The notes beneath the pieces are model-generated. The model was not told the origin of the DNA. It saw only the letters and a program-made list of their open reading frames with translations, and did not search any database. A stretch of DNA of 64,000 nt from Gordonia insulae (lineage in GTDB: Bacteria; Actinomycetota; Actinomycetes; Mycobacteriales; Mycobacteriaceae), in contig NZ_CP033972.1 of NCBI RefSeq assembly GCF_003855095.1, positions 2,542,001 to 2,606,000 on the forward strand, given 5' to 3'. Made by a program: the position numbers and the translations under genes. This document shows positions 44,142 through 52,283 of this stretch, one piece after another; position 1 is the stretch's first letter; the number at the start of each line of letters is the position of its first letter.

Positions 44142-45413
44142 TTGGCACACTTCAAGAAACCAGAAGCGGGAAGTTGGACCGAACACTTCTCCACCCTCGG
44201 CACCGAGCCCGTCGACTACACGGACTCGATCGACCCCGAGTTCTACGAGGCCGAGCGCGAGGCGATCTTCAAGAAGACCTGGCTGCACGTGGGCCGGATC
44301 GAACGCCTGCCCAAGAAGGGCAGCTACTTCACCCGCGAGCTCCCGGTGGTCAACACTTCGCTCATCATCGTGAAGGGCAAGGACGAGGTCGTTCGTGCGT
44401 TTCACAACGTGTGCCGGCACCGCGGGAACAAGCTCGTGTGGGACGACTTCCCCAACGAGGAGACCTCGGGGACCTGCCGGCAGTTCACGTGCAAGTACCA
44501 CGCCTGGCGCTACGACCTCACCGGCGACCTCAGCTACGTCCAGCAGGAGGGTGAGTTCTTCGACCTCGACAAGAATCAATACGGCCTCAAGTCGGTTCGT
44601 TGTGAGGTCTGGGAAGGCTTCGTCTTCATCAATCTCGATCCGGATGCGGAGTCGCTCGAGGACTACCTGGGCGAGTACGGCAAGGGCATCAAGGGGTATC
44701 CGTTCCACGAGATGACCGAGGTCTACAGCTATCGCGCGGAGATCGGCAGCAACTGGAAGTTGTTCATCGACGCATTCGCCGAGTTCTATCACGCGCCCGT
44801 GCTGCACCAGAAGCAGGCCGTGAAGGACGAGGCCGACAAGCTGATGAAGGTGGGCTTCGAGGCGCTGCACTACGACCTGCAGAGTCCGCACTCGATGATC
44901 TCCTCGTGGGGCGGGATGGCGCCGCCCAAGGACCTCAGCATGGTCAAGCCGATCGAACGCATTCTGCGCTCGGGGTTGTTCGGACCGTGGGACCGCCCCG
45001 ACATCGAAGGCCTGGAACCGTTGCCGCCGGCGATCAATCCCGCGGGTGCCGTGCCGTGGGGCGTGGACGAATTCGAGTTCTTCCCCAACATGTCACTGCT
45101 CTTCTGGGCCCCCGGCTGGGTCATCACCTATCAGTACTGGCCCACGGCCGTGAACAAGCACATCTTCGAGGCCAACCTCTACTTCGTGCCGCCGAAGACC
45201 GTCCGCGAGCGCCTTGCCCAGGAACTCGCCGCCGTCACATTCAAGGAGTACGCGCTCCAGGATGCGAACACACTCGAGGCGACGCAGAAGATGCTCGAGA
45301 CCCGCACCGTCACCGATTTCCCGCTCTGCGACCAGGAGATCCTCCTGCGTCACCTGCACAAGATGGCCGTCGACCACGTCAAGGAGTACCAAGATGCCAA
45401 AGCTGCCAGCTGA
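44142..45413 (+). CDS. Rieske non-heme iron oxygenase, alpha subunit
   Basis: A 423-residue ring-hydroxylating-type oxygenase subunit. The Rieske [2Fe-2S] ligands are Cys91-x-His93 and Cys117-x-x-His120; the gap of 23 residues is longer than the usual 15-17. The mononuclear iron site is probably His217 and His222 (EFYHAPVLH), with Asp210 nearby. The start is TTG 44142, with AAAGG upstream. No beta subunit, ferredoxin or reductase is adjacent, so electron supply must come from elsewhere. It probably hydroxylates a cyclic substrate. Confidence 0.9.
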   Translation: MAHFKKPEAGSWTEHFSTLGTEPVDYTDSIDPEFYEAEREAIFKKTWLHVGRIERLPKKGSYFTRELPVVNTSLIIVKGKDEVVRAFHNVCRHRGNKLVWDDFPNEETSGTCRQFTCKYHAWRYDLTGDLSYVQQEGEFFDLDKNQYGLKSVRCEVWEGFVFINLDPDAESLEDYLGEYGKGIKGYPFHEMTEVYSYRAEIGSNWKLFIDAFAEFYHAPVLHQKQAVKDEADKLMKVGFEALHYDLQSPHSMISSWGGMAPPKDLSMVKPIERILRSGLFGPWDRPDIEGLEPLPPAINPAGAVPWGVDEFEFFPNMSLLFWAPGWVITYQYWPTAVNKHIFEANLYFVPPKTVRERLAQELAAVTFKEYALQDANTLEATQKMLETRTVTDFPLCDQEILLRHLHKMAVDHVKEYQDAKAAS

Positions 45414-45720
45414 ATTCGCCGACCTGGAGAAGTTCTCCGACTGGTGTCTGCCCACCGAGGCCGAGCGCTACGCCAAGCGCCTCGACTCGACGATGGCGCA
45501 GATGCAGGAACTCTACGACGCGACGATGCCCCGCCTCGAGGACGCGTGTGCCTTCGGGGACAAGTTCCCGCTCGACGACCTGCCCGAGGATGTGCGCTCA
45601 CTGATCCACCTCATGCAGTCGCTGGTGATGGTCTCGTTCCCGGTCGAGGTCTGGAAGCAACCCCGCGTCCCGGACAGCGGCGCAGCGTGGGCCGAGCTCT
45701 ACGTCGAACCCGTGGTCTGA
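45394..45720 (+). CDS. Small protein of unknown function paired with the Rieske oxygenase
   Basis: A 108-residue acidic, helical-looking protein with no family I recognise. ATG 45394 follows AAGGAG and overlaps the Rieske gene by 20 bp, and its stop overlaps the next gene (TGATG), so it is tightly coupled to both. It might be a small accessory subunit of the oxygenase, but it lacks the cone-shaped beta-subunit pattern of dioxygenases. Confidence 0.75.
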   Translation: MPKLPAEFADLEKFSDWCLPTEAERYAKRLDSTMAQMQELYDATMPRLEDACAFGDKFPLDDLPEDVRSLIHLMQSLVMVSFPVEVWKQPRVPDSGAAWAELYVEPVV

Positions 45721-46931
45721 TGGTCACTCTGAAAGCGGCCGGTCTCGTCGACGTCGACACGGGTGAGCTGATCACCCCGGGCATCATCCGTGTCGACGGC
45801 GATCGGATCGTCGGGATCGGAGGTGAACCGGAGGGCGAGGTCATCGATCTCGGCGACCAGATCCTCCTGCCCGGTCTGATGGACATGGAGGTCAACCTGT
45901 TGATGGGCGGTCGCGGCGAGCGGCCCGTCTACTCCACCGTGCAGGATGATCCGCCGACCCGCATGCTGCGTGCGGTGGGCAACGCCCGCCGTACGCTGCG
46001 CGCCGGCTTCACCACGGTCCGCAACCTGGGCTTGTTCGTGAAGACCGGCGGCTACCTGCTCGACGTCGCTCTCGGCCGCGCCATCGACGCCGGGTGGATC
46101 GACGGACCCCGAATCGTGCCCGCAGGCCATGCCATCACACCCACCGGCGGACATCTCGACCCGACGATGTTCGCCGCTTTCGCGCCCAACATCATGGAGC
46201 TCACCCTCGAGGAGGGCATCGCGAACGGTGTCGACGAAGTCCGCAAGGCGGTGCGCTACCAGATCAAGCACGGCGCACAGCTGATCAAGGTGTGCGTCTC
46301 CGGTGGCGTCATGTCACTCACCGGAGAACCTGGTGCACAGCACTATTCGTTTGACGAACTCTGCGCGATCGTCGACGAGGCACACCGGCGGGGACTACGG
46401 GTGGCCTCCCACACGCATGGTGCCGAGGCGGTCAAACAGGCGGTGCAGGCCGGCATCGACTGCATCGAGCACGGCTTCCTGATGGACGACGAGGCCATCG
46501 AGATGCTCGTCGCGAACAAGACCTTCCTGGTGCCGACCACGCGACTCGCGGACGCGATGGATGTGTCGAAATCTCCGCCGGAACTCCAGGCGAAGGCCGC
46601 CGAGATGTTCCCGAAGGCGCGCATCTCGGTCAAGAAGGCCTACGACGCGGGGGTGAAGATCGCGGTCGGGACCGACGCCCCGGCGATCCCGCACGGCAAG
46701 AACGCCGACGAGCTCGTCGCTCTGGTCGAGCGGGGCATGAGCGAGGCGGCCGTGCTGCGCGCGGCCACCGCGACCGCAGCGGAGCTCATCAATGTCGACG
46801 ATCGGGGACGTCTGGCGGAAGGACTGATCGCCGACATCATCGCGGTCCCCGGAAACCCCTTGTCGGACATCACGGTCACGCAGGATGTCCGCTTCGTGAT
46901 GAAAGGCGGCAAGGTCTTTGTCCACAAATGA
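45720..46931 (+). CDS. Amidohydrolase-superfamily protein lacking the HxH motif
   Basis: A 403-residue protein of the imidazolonepropionase/prolidase-like amidohydrolase group. The late metal-site residues are present: Lys190 (LIKVCVSGG), His231/His233 (ASHTHGAEA), His251 (CIEHGF) and Asp319 (VGTDAP). The first motif, normally D-x-H-x-H, reads Asp55-Met-Glu57-Val-Asn59, so both histidines are replaced. It could be a one-metal enzyme or a changed active site rather than a dead protein. It follows the unknown 108-residue gene with a one-base overlap. Confidence 0.85.
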   Translation: MVTLKAAGLVDVDTGELITPGIIRVDGDRIVGIGGEPEGEVIDLGDQILLPGLMDMEVNLLMGGRGERPVYSTVQDDPPTRMLRAVGNARRTLRAGFTTVRNLGLFVKTGGYLLDVALGRAIDAGWIDGPRIVPAGHAITPTGGHLDPTMFAAFAPNIMELTLEEGIANGVDEVRKAVRYQIKHGAQLIKVCVSGGVMSLTGEPGAQHYSFDELCAIVDEAHRRGLRVASHTHGAEAVKQAVQAGIDCIEHGFLMDDEAIEMLVANKTFLVPTTRLADAMDVSKSPPELQAKAAEMFPKARISVKKAYDAGVKIAVGTDAPAIPHGKNADELVALVERGMSEAAVLRAATATAAELINVDDRGRLAEGLIADIIAVPGNPLSDITVTQDVRFVMKGGKVFVHK

Positions 46932-47358
46932 CACGACCAGAAACGACGACCTGCTCGAGATCGAGCAGCTGCTCGCCAAGTATGCGGTGACGATGACGAA
47001 GGGCGACACCGACGGTGTGGTCTCCGTGTTCACCGCGGACGGCACGTACAGCGCGTTCGGCGAGGTCTACTCCCTCGACGACTTCCCCCGGCTCGTCGCA
47101 GCGGCACCCAAGGGACTCTTCCTGACCGGGACCGCCCTCATCGACCTCGACGGGGACGACAGGAACGCCGCGACGGGCACGCAACCCCTGTGCTTCATCG
47201 ATCACACGCAGCAGGACATGCGCATCGGCTACTACAACGACACCTACCTCCGGACCGAGGCCGGTTGGCGACTGCGCACGCGGGCGATGACGTTCATCCG
47301 CCGCAACGGCGAGCACAATTCCGGCCGCCCCCACGCGATCTCCTTCTCCGGGGAATGA
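46918..47358 (+). CDS. NTF2/SnoaL-like protein
   Basis: A 146-residue cone-fold protein. The N-terminal helix LLEIEQLLAKYAVTMTKGDTDGVVSVFTADGTY is typical of SnoaL-like isomerases and dehydratases and of ring-hydroxylating dioxygenase beta subunits. TTG 46918 is needed to keep that helix; the only later in-frame starts would remove it. It overlaps the amidohydrolase by 14 bp. Possible jobs are isomerase or dehydratase, or the missing small subunit of the Rieske oxygenase three genes upstream. Confidence 0.8.
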   Translation: MSTNDTTRNDDLLEIEQLLAKYAVTMTKGDTDGVVSVFTADGTYSAFGEVYSLDDFPRLVAAAPKGLFLTGTALIDLDGDDRNAATGTQPLCFIDHTQQDMRIGYYNDTYLRTEAGWRLRTRAMTFIRRNGEHNSGRPHAISFSGE

Positions 47359-48485
47359 CCACCAGGGAGATCGGCACCGCCGGACCGGGCACGGCCGAGT
47401 TCCGGACGGCGGTCCGAGCATGGCTCGACACGCATGACCTGTCGCCCGGCGACGATCACTCGTTCGACGCGCAAGTGGCACAGCTGTCCCGGGTCCGGCG
47501 CGCCCTGTTCGATGCCGACTGGATGCGGTACGGCTGGCCGACCGAGGTCGGTGGACTGGGCGGCGCGGCGGTGCTCCGAGCCGTGCTCGGCGAAGAGGTC
47601 GCCACGCGCAACCTGGCCGAGCCGGGTATCTATTCGATGATCGAGGTCCTGGCGCCGACCGTGATCTCCTATGCGCGGCCTGAATTGGCCGCCGACATGG
47701 TGCCCCGACTGCTCAACGGCGACGAGCAATGGTGCCAGGGCTTCTCCGAACCCGGGTCCGGAAGTGATCTCGCGTCGCTGAGCACACGTGCGGAGCCGCA
47801 CACCGGCGACACCTGGATCATCAACGGCCAGAAGGTGTGGACCAGCCTGGCCCAGTTCGCCGCTCGCTGCGTGCTCCTGACGCGCACCGGACCCGGCCAC
47901 GAGGGCATTACCGCGTTCTTCGTGGACATGGACACCCCCGGCATCACCGTCCGGCCGCTGCGCACGATGCACGGTGTCGACGAGTTCGCCGAGGTGTGGT
48001 TCGACGACGTCGTGGTGCCCGCCGACCGGATGCTGGGCCGCCCGGGCGACGGCTGGCGGGTCGCCATGGATCTGCTGCCGCATGAGCGGTCGACGTGCTT
48101 CTGGCATCGCATCGCCTACCTGTTCTCCATCCTCGACGACCTTGTGCAGCACTCGGATCCCGCCGACGATCTCGACCTCGGGGCGGCCTATCTGGCCGCG
48201 CACACGGTGCGCAGCCGTTCCTTCGCCACCCAGCAACGTCTGGGCGCGGGCGGTCGCCTCGGCCCGGAGACGTCGATCGACAAGGTCCTGCTGGCAACCG
48301 CGGAGCAGCAGCTGTTCGACACGTGCCGCGACCTGCGCCCTGGCGCGATCGAGTGGACCGAACCGGTGCTCCGATCCGAATATCTGTACTCGCGTGCGGC
48401 GACGATCTACGGCGGAACAGCCGAGATCCAGCGCAACATCATCGCGCGCCGGCTTCTCGATCTGGGAAAGGGTGACAGTGGATAG
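47355..48485 (+). CDS. Acyl-CoA dehydrogenase, FAD-motif subunit of a split pair
   Basis: A 376-residue acyl-CoA dehydrogenase with GFSEPGSGSDLASL, INGQKVWTSL and a C-terminal YGGTAEIQRNIIARRLL motif. A glutamate in LLPHERST is a candidate base. The overlapping next gene is a shorter homologue with a different C terminus, the pattern of the alpha2beta2 dehydrogenases used for steroid side chains and rings. ATG 47355 overlaps the previous stop. Confidence 0.9.
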   Translation: MTTREIGTAGPGTAEFRTAVRAWLDTHDLSPGDDHSFDAQVAQLSRVRRALFDADWMRYGWPTEVGGLGGAAVLRAVLGEEVATRNLAEPGIYSMIEVLAPTVISYARPELAADMVPRLLNGDEQWCQGFSEPGSGSDLASLSTRAEPHTGDTWIINGQKVWTSLAQFAARCVLLTRTGPGHEGITAFFVDMDTPGITVRPLRTMHGVDEFAEVWFDDVVVPADRMLGRPGDGWRVAMDLLPHERSTCFWHRIAYLFSILDDLVQHSDPADDLDLGAAYLAAHTVRSRSFATQQRLGAGGRLGPETSIDKVLLATAEQQLFDTCRDLRPGAIEWTEPVLRSEYLYSRAATIYGGTAEIQRNIIARRLLDLGKGDSG

Positions 48486-49263
48486 GGCCGAACAGGATCT
48501 TCTCTCGGCGAGCCTGCGCAAGGTCATGTCGTCGGACTCCGGTCCCGGACTGGACAAAGCACTGGACGAACTCGGCTGGTCGGAGATGCTGACCGACCTT
48601 CCGGAGATCGCGATACCGCTGGTGTTCCGATTGCTCGGCGAAACCGGTTCGCACAGTTCGATCCTCAACGACGTGATCGTGGACGATCTCGGCGCGGAGC
48701 CGGGAGCTGTTGTGCCTCTGCCCTTTGTGGGAGATCGATGGGTGGCGTGGATGCGCGACGACGTCGAGGGCCACGACTCCATCGACCCGGACCTGCCGTT
48801 GCGCGACGTGGGGCGAGGCGACGACATCCCGGTCCTGCGCGCACGTCTCGCGCTCGGCTGGTGGCTCGTCGGGTCCAGCCGGGCCATGCTCGATCTCGCC
48901 CGCACCCACGCGCTGGATCGCATGCAGTTCGGGCGCCCCATAGCCGCGTTCCAGGCTGTACGTCATCGGCTCGCCGAGACGCTCGTCGCCATCGAAGGCG
49001 CGGAAGCCACGCTCACCACCGCCGAGGGCGATCTCGGTGGCATGCTCGCGAAAGCGGCGGCCGGCCGCGCGGCAATCATCACCTCCCGGCATGTCCAGCA
49101 GGTGCTCGGCGGAATCGGATTCACCGCCGAGCACTCGTTCCACCGTCACGCCCGTCGCGTGATCATGCTCGATGCGCTCCTGGGCAGTAGCAGAGAGTTG
49201 ACCCGCGAGCTCGGGACGATGATCCGCACGACGCAACAGGTGCCGCGGCTCGTGGAGCTCTAG
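48478..49263 (+). CDS. Acyl-CoA dehydrogenase, second subunit of a split pair
   Basis: A 261-residue, N-terminally reduced acyl-CoA dehydrogenase. It keeps the C-terminal helical domain (FGRPIAAFQAVRHRLAETLVAIEGAE; QQVLGGIGFTAEHSFHRHARR) but has little of the FAD/substrate middle domain. GTG 48478 overlaps the partner by 8 bp. It probably contributes half of the FAD site and the channel in a heterotetramer with the 47355 product. It is the last gene of the Rieske operon. Confidence 0.87.
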   Translation: MDRAEQDLLSASLRKVMSSDSGPGLDKALDELGWSEMLTDLPEIAIPLVFRLLGETGSHSSILNDVIVDDLGAEPGAVVPLPFVGDRWVAWMRDDVEGHDSIDPDLPLRDVGRGDDIPVLRARLALGWWLVGSSRAMLDLARTHALDRMQFGRPIAAFQAVRHRLAETLVAIEGAEATLTTAEGDLGGMLAKAAAGRAAIITSRHVQQVLGGIGFTAEHSFHRHARRVIMLDALLGSSRELTRELGTMIRTTQQVPRLVEL

Positions 49264-49437
49264 AGAGATCTCGCAGAGAAGAGTCCGTTCCCGGCTGGGG
49301 CCGGGCATTCGCCTACGGCACGCCTGGCTCATCCCACCCACCGAGGTCGATCCGCAGAGGACTCCACTACCCGCCTACAACCGACGCACCCTGCACCTCG
49401 ACACCGCCGCCTGAGGTCTCGATACACCTCCTCACTC

Positions 49438-49515
49438 CGTTCGTCGGCACTCGACCAGCGGACCAAGGAAGTAGACGCGTTCGTCGGCACTCGACCAGCG
49501 GACCAAGGAAGTAGA
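49438..49515. repeat. Two 38-bp direct repeats, period 40
   Basis: Both copies read CGTTCGTCGGCACTCGACCA and continue GCGGACCAAGGAAGTAGA; they start at 49438 and 49478. Read on the other strand, GCTGGTCGAGTGCCGACGAA parallels GCTGATCGAGTAGCC of the main repeat family, so this is a diverged, inverted relative with internal duplication. Confidence 0.85.
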
Positions 49516-49545
49516 TCCACAGCGCGAGAGCCGACGCCGGGCACA

Positions 49546-49580
49546 CTTCGGGCCGGCCTCGAATCGAGGCCGGCCCGAAG
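49546..49580. terminator. Perfect 16-bp hairpin terminator
   Basis: CTTCGGGCCGGCCTCG, a 3-base loop, then its exact complement. It lies 9 bp beyond the stop of the leftward lipoprotein gene (49589) and 280 bp beyond the rightward operon, so it most likely ends the lipoprotein transcript and can act in either direction. Confidence 0.8.
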
Positions 49581-49588
49581 GTGATAGG

Positions 49589-50095
49589 TCAGGCGCAGAC
49601 CGGGATCTGCTCGGCACCACCCTGCACGGCCATCAACGCGCAGAAGGTGTCGTCGGCGACCTTCCAGGTGCCGTCGACCTTGACCGCTTGCCCGGACTGA
49701 TCCGGCAGCGCCGGGTTGCCGGCCATCAGCAGGTCGTAGGACACGTCCGCATGCGTATCGTCCACAAGCGTCACCGACTTGACATTCACAGTGGTCTGCA
49801 TCGACTGCGGGTTCTGCGTCAGACCCTGCAGGACCGGGGTGAAGGCTGCCCCGCTCTCGATCAGCGCAGCACGCTGGTCCGGCGGCGTCTGGCCGTTGAA
49901 GAAGACCGTGTACGCGTCGGTGATCTCCTTGGTGACGGCCGCATCGGCAGTGGCCGGCGCGCTCGACGCCGCGGCCGAACTCGTCGCGCTCGGGGCCGAA
50001 TCATCCGATTCGGAGCTGCATCCCGCCGCAATGCCGACGATCATGACCACGCCCGCACACATGGCGAGGGCTCGCCCGGTGAGTGTTCTGCGCAT
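49589..50095 (-). CDS. MTB12-like secreted lipoprotein
   Basis: A 168-residue predicted lipoprotein. The signal peptide ends at lipobox IAAGC, lipidated at Cys26, followed by a Ser/Ala/Thr-rich tether (27-52). The mature domain (VTKEITDAYTVFFNGQTPPDQRAALIE; VKVDGTWKVADDTFCALM) matches the low-molecular-weight antigen MTB12 type, an NTF2-like fold of unknown role at the cell envelope. ATG 50095 follows AAGGA. Upstream lies an operator palindrome (50185), which suggests it is expressed with the catabolic genes. Confidence 0.85.
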   Translation of the reverse strand: MRRTLTGRALAMCAGVVMIVGIAAGCSSESDDSAPSATSSAAASSAPATADAAVTKEITDAYTVFFNGQTPPDQRAALIESGAAFTPVLQGLTQNPQSMQTTVNVKSVTLVDDTHADVSYDLLMAGNPALPDQSGQAVKVDGTWKVADDTFCALMAVQGGAEQIPVCA

Positions 50096-50184
50096 GGTGG
50101 TGTCCTTTCTTGTGGGGACCCGGGATCGAGCCGCCCAACGGTTCACGAAGGGATCGACGGCAACCAGCGCCGGCGACCGAGTAT

Positions 50185-50220
50185 GATAATCACATTCTCA
50201 TGCTAGAGAATACGGTAATC
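50185..50220. promoter_or_regulatory. Operator palindrome plus a degenerate second site
   Basis: GATAATCACATTCTC (50185-50199) differs from the shared motif at one base. GAGAATACGGTAATC (50206-50220) keeps only the left half. Their centres are 21 bp apart, the same spacing as the tandem sites at 21803/21824. They lie 90 bp upstream of the lipoprotein gene and downstream of the leftward crotonase. Confidence 0.6.
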
Positions 50221-50300
50221 ACCTGCGCTTTTCGTCGAATTCACCGAATCCCTTCCGTGAACACCGTTGTTCTGTACCGGAATTGATCAGCGGCTGCGGA

Positions 50301-51083
50301 TCACCCGATGCGCGCCTTCATCTCGTCGAGATGAGCCAGTATCGGGAAGCCGTTCACACTCAACGCGTTTCCGTGTCCGGTTTGGTGAATGTCGAATACC
50401 GACTGTATGGCCGCGTAGAATCCCTGTATGTCGAGGGTCTGATTGACCGCCCGCTTTGCCTGCCGTAATGCGAAGGGCGGCATGGCCGCAATCGTCCGTG
50501 CCATCTCCGCGGTACGCGTATCGAGTTCGTCGCGCGGCACCACGAGATTCACCATGCCGGTCTTCTCCGCCTCCTCGGCAGTCACCGGGCGACCGGTGAA
50601 GAGGATCTCTTTTGCCTTACGGGGGCCGAGTTCCCATGTGTGGCCGTGGTACTCGACCCCACCTATCCCCATCATCACCACCGGGTCGGAGAACTTCGCA
50701 TCCTCGGCGGCGATGATCAGATCGCAGGGCCAGCACAACAACAGACCGCCCGCGATGCATCGGCCCTGGACTGCGGCGATGCTCGGCTTCGGGATGTTCC
50801 GCCAACGCAGGCTGTAGTCGAGATATCGCCGGGCCTCACCGCCGTAGACCATCTCGAGTGTGATCTTGTCCGGCCGCGGCCCGCCACCGGAGAGATCGTG
50901 GCCTGCCGAGAAATGTTTCCCCTCGCCCCGCAGCACGATCACCGACACGTCCGGATCATCTGCGGCCCTTGTCCATGCGGCGTCGAGTTCGTCGAGAAGC
51001 TCCGCGTTCTGCGCGTTCGCGACCTCCGGACGATTCAGTGTGATCGTCGCGATCTTGTCCTTCGCCTCATACAGGATGTTCAT
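50301..51083 (-). CDS. Crotonase-family protein with altered active site
   Basis: A 260-residue crotonase. HFSAGHDLSGG and GRCIAGGLLLCWPCDL form the oxyanion hole, but the positions of the two hydratase glutamates are Leu (GGLLLCW) and a hydrophobic or glycine stretch (DPVVMMGIGG). It may be a hydrolase, isomerase or C-C lyase of the superfamily rather than a hydratase. ATG 51083 follows GAAGGG. It is the last gene of the leftward ACAD-pair operon. Confidence 0.82.
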   Translation of the reverse strand: MNILYEAKDKIATITLNRPEVANAQNAELLDELDAAWTRAADDPDVSVIVLRGEGKHFSAGHDLSGGGPRPDKITLEMVYGGEARRYLDYSLRWRNIPKPSIAAVQGRCIAGGLLLCWPCDLIIAAEDAKFSDPVVMMGIGGVEYHGHTWELGPRKAKEILFTGRPVTAEEAEKTGMVNLVVPRDELDTRTAEMARTIAAMPPFALRQAKRAVNQTLDIQGFYAAIQSVFDIHQTGHGNALSVNGFPILAHLDEMKARIG

Positions 51084-51107
51084 CGTCGCCCTTCGTCGAT
51101 ACCGCAC

Positions 51108-52283
51108 TCAGCGTCGGGGTAACCCGAGCACTCGTTCCGCGATGACATTGCGCTGGATCTCCGACGTACCGCCGGCGATGGTGTAGCCGAAGCTGCGCGC
51201 GTACCTTTCGAACCAACTCGCGTACAGCATCTCGAGATCCATGTGGTTGTAGGACGCGGTGAGCCCGGGGTGGGCGAGTCCACCCTCCCCCGCTGCGGCA
51301 AGCGCGTGTTCGGTCGCGTTCTGAACGGCTTCCGATCCGAGGAGCTTGAGGACGGACAGCGCCGGCACGTCCTGCTCACCGCGGGCCGCCCGGCCCAGCG
51401 CCTGCGTGCCGAGTAGCCGGAGCGCATGCGAGTTCATCACCAGGGTGGCGTATCGATCACGATCCAGCACGGTCTCCGGACGATAGTCCCGCAACAGATC
51501 CTCGAGTCGCTCGGCAAAGCTCAGCCACAGCAGGTTTCGTTCGTGCCCAAGCGATCCGTTGGCCACGGACCAGCCACCGTTCAACTCGCCGACCAGGTTG
51601 GCCGCCGGCACGCGGACATCTTCGAAGAAGACCTCGTTGAAGTCGAGATCCGTCGGCGAGGAGATCGCGCCGAACGGACGGCGTGTGACGCCCGGAAGAT
51701 CGGTGGGGATGAGGATCGCACTGATCCCCTTGTGCTTCGGGACATCCGGATCAGTGCGCACGAACGTCAGGATCACGTCTGCGTCATGCGCCCCCGAGGT
51801 CCAGACCTTCTGTCCGTTCACCACGAACTCGTCGCCGTCCAGACGTGCCTTCGTCCGCAGGGAGGCGAGGTCCGACCCGGCGCCCGGTTCACTCATCCCG
51901 AGAGACGCGGTGATCTCGGCTCGGAGGATCCGTACGGCCCAGTCACGCTTCTGTTCCGGCGTACCGAAGGTGAGCAGCGAGGCCGCGATGATGCCGAGCC
52001 CCTGGGGGTTGTAGCTGTGATAGATGCGTCGCCGCGACAGTTCGACCAGATGTACGTACTGCTGCAGGATGCCGGCGTTGCGCCCCCCGAACTCCGGCGG
52101 GTTGCCCGGTTGCAGCCACCCGTTGTCGAACTGGACGCGCTGCCACTCCCGTGCCCAGTCAGGGATGTCCGAGCTGGACCTGGTGCGCTGAGCTGCCTGG
52201 GCCTCCGTCGGCAGATGCTCATCGAGAAACGCGACGAACTCTGCCCGGAACTCCTCGACGTCGATGTCAAAGTTGGGTTGCAC
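51108..52283 (-). CDS. Acyl-CoA dehydrogenase, FAD-motif subunit of a split pair
   Basis: A 391-residue acyl-CoA dehydrogenase with GMSEPGAGSDLASL, VNGQKVWTSGA, the SLGHERN candidate-base segment and a C-terminal IAGGTSEIQRNVIAERVLGL motif. GTG 52283 follows GAGGAG and overlaps the partner gene by 17 bp. It pairs with the 52267 product, giving the second heteromeric dehydrogenase in the window. Confidence 0.9.
   Translation of the reverse strand: MQPNFDIDVEEFRAEFVAFLDEHLPTEAQAAQRTRSSSDIPDWAREWQRVQFDNGWLQPGNPPEFGGRNAGILQQYVHLVELSRRRIYHSYNPQGLGIIAASLLTFGTPEQKRDWAVRILRAEITASLGMSEPGAGSDLASLRTKARLDGDEFVVNGQKVWTSGAHDADVILTFVRTDPDVPKHKGISAILIPTDLPGVTRRPFGAISSPTDLDFNEVFFEDVRVPAANLVGELNGGWSVANGSLGHERNLLWLSFAERLEDLLRDYRPETVLDRDRYATLVMNSHALRLLGTQALGRAARGEQDVPALSVLKLLGSEAVQNATEHALAAAGEGGLAHPGLTASYNHMDLEMLYASWFERYARSFGYTIAGGTSEIQRNVIAERVLGLPRR

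Larger units (their letters stand above)
49264..49588. other. 325-bp intergenic region with repeats and a terminator
   Basis: There is no gene here. It contains a diverged inverted copy of the repeat family (GGTCTCGATACACC near 49415), a 38-bp direct repeat (49438-49475 and 49478-49515), and a perfect 16-bp-stem hairpin (49546-49580) between the convergent Rieske operon and lipoprotein gene. Confidence 0.75.
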
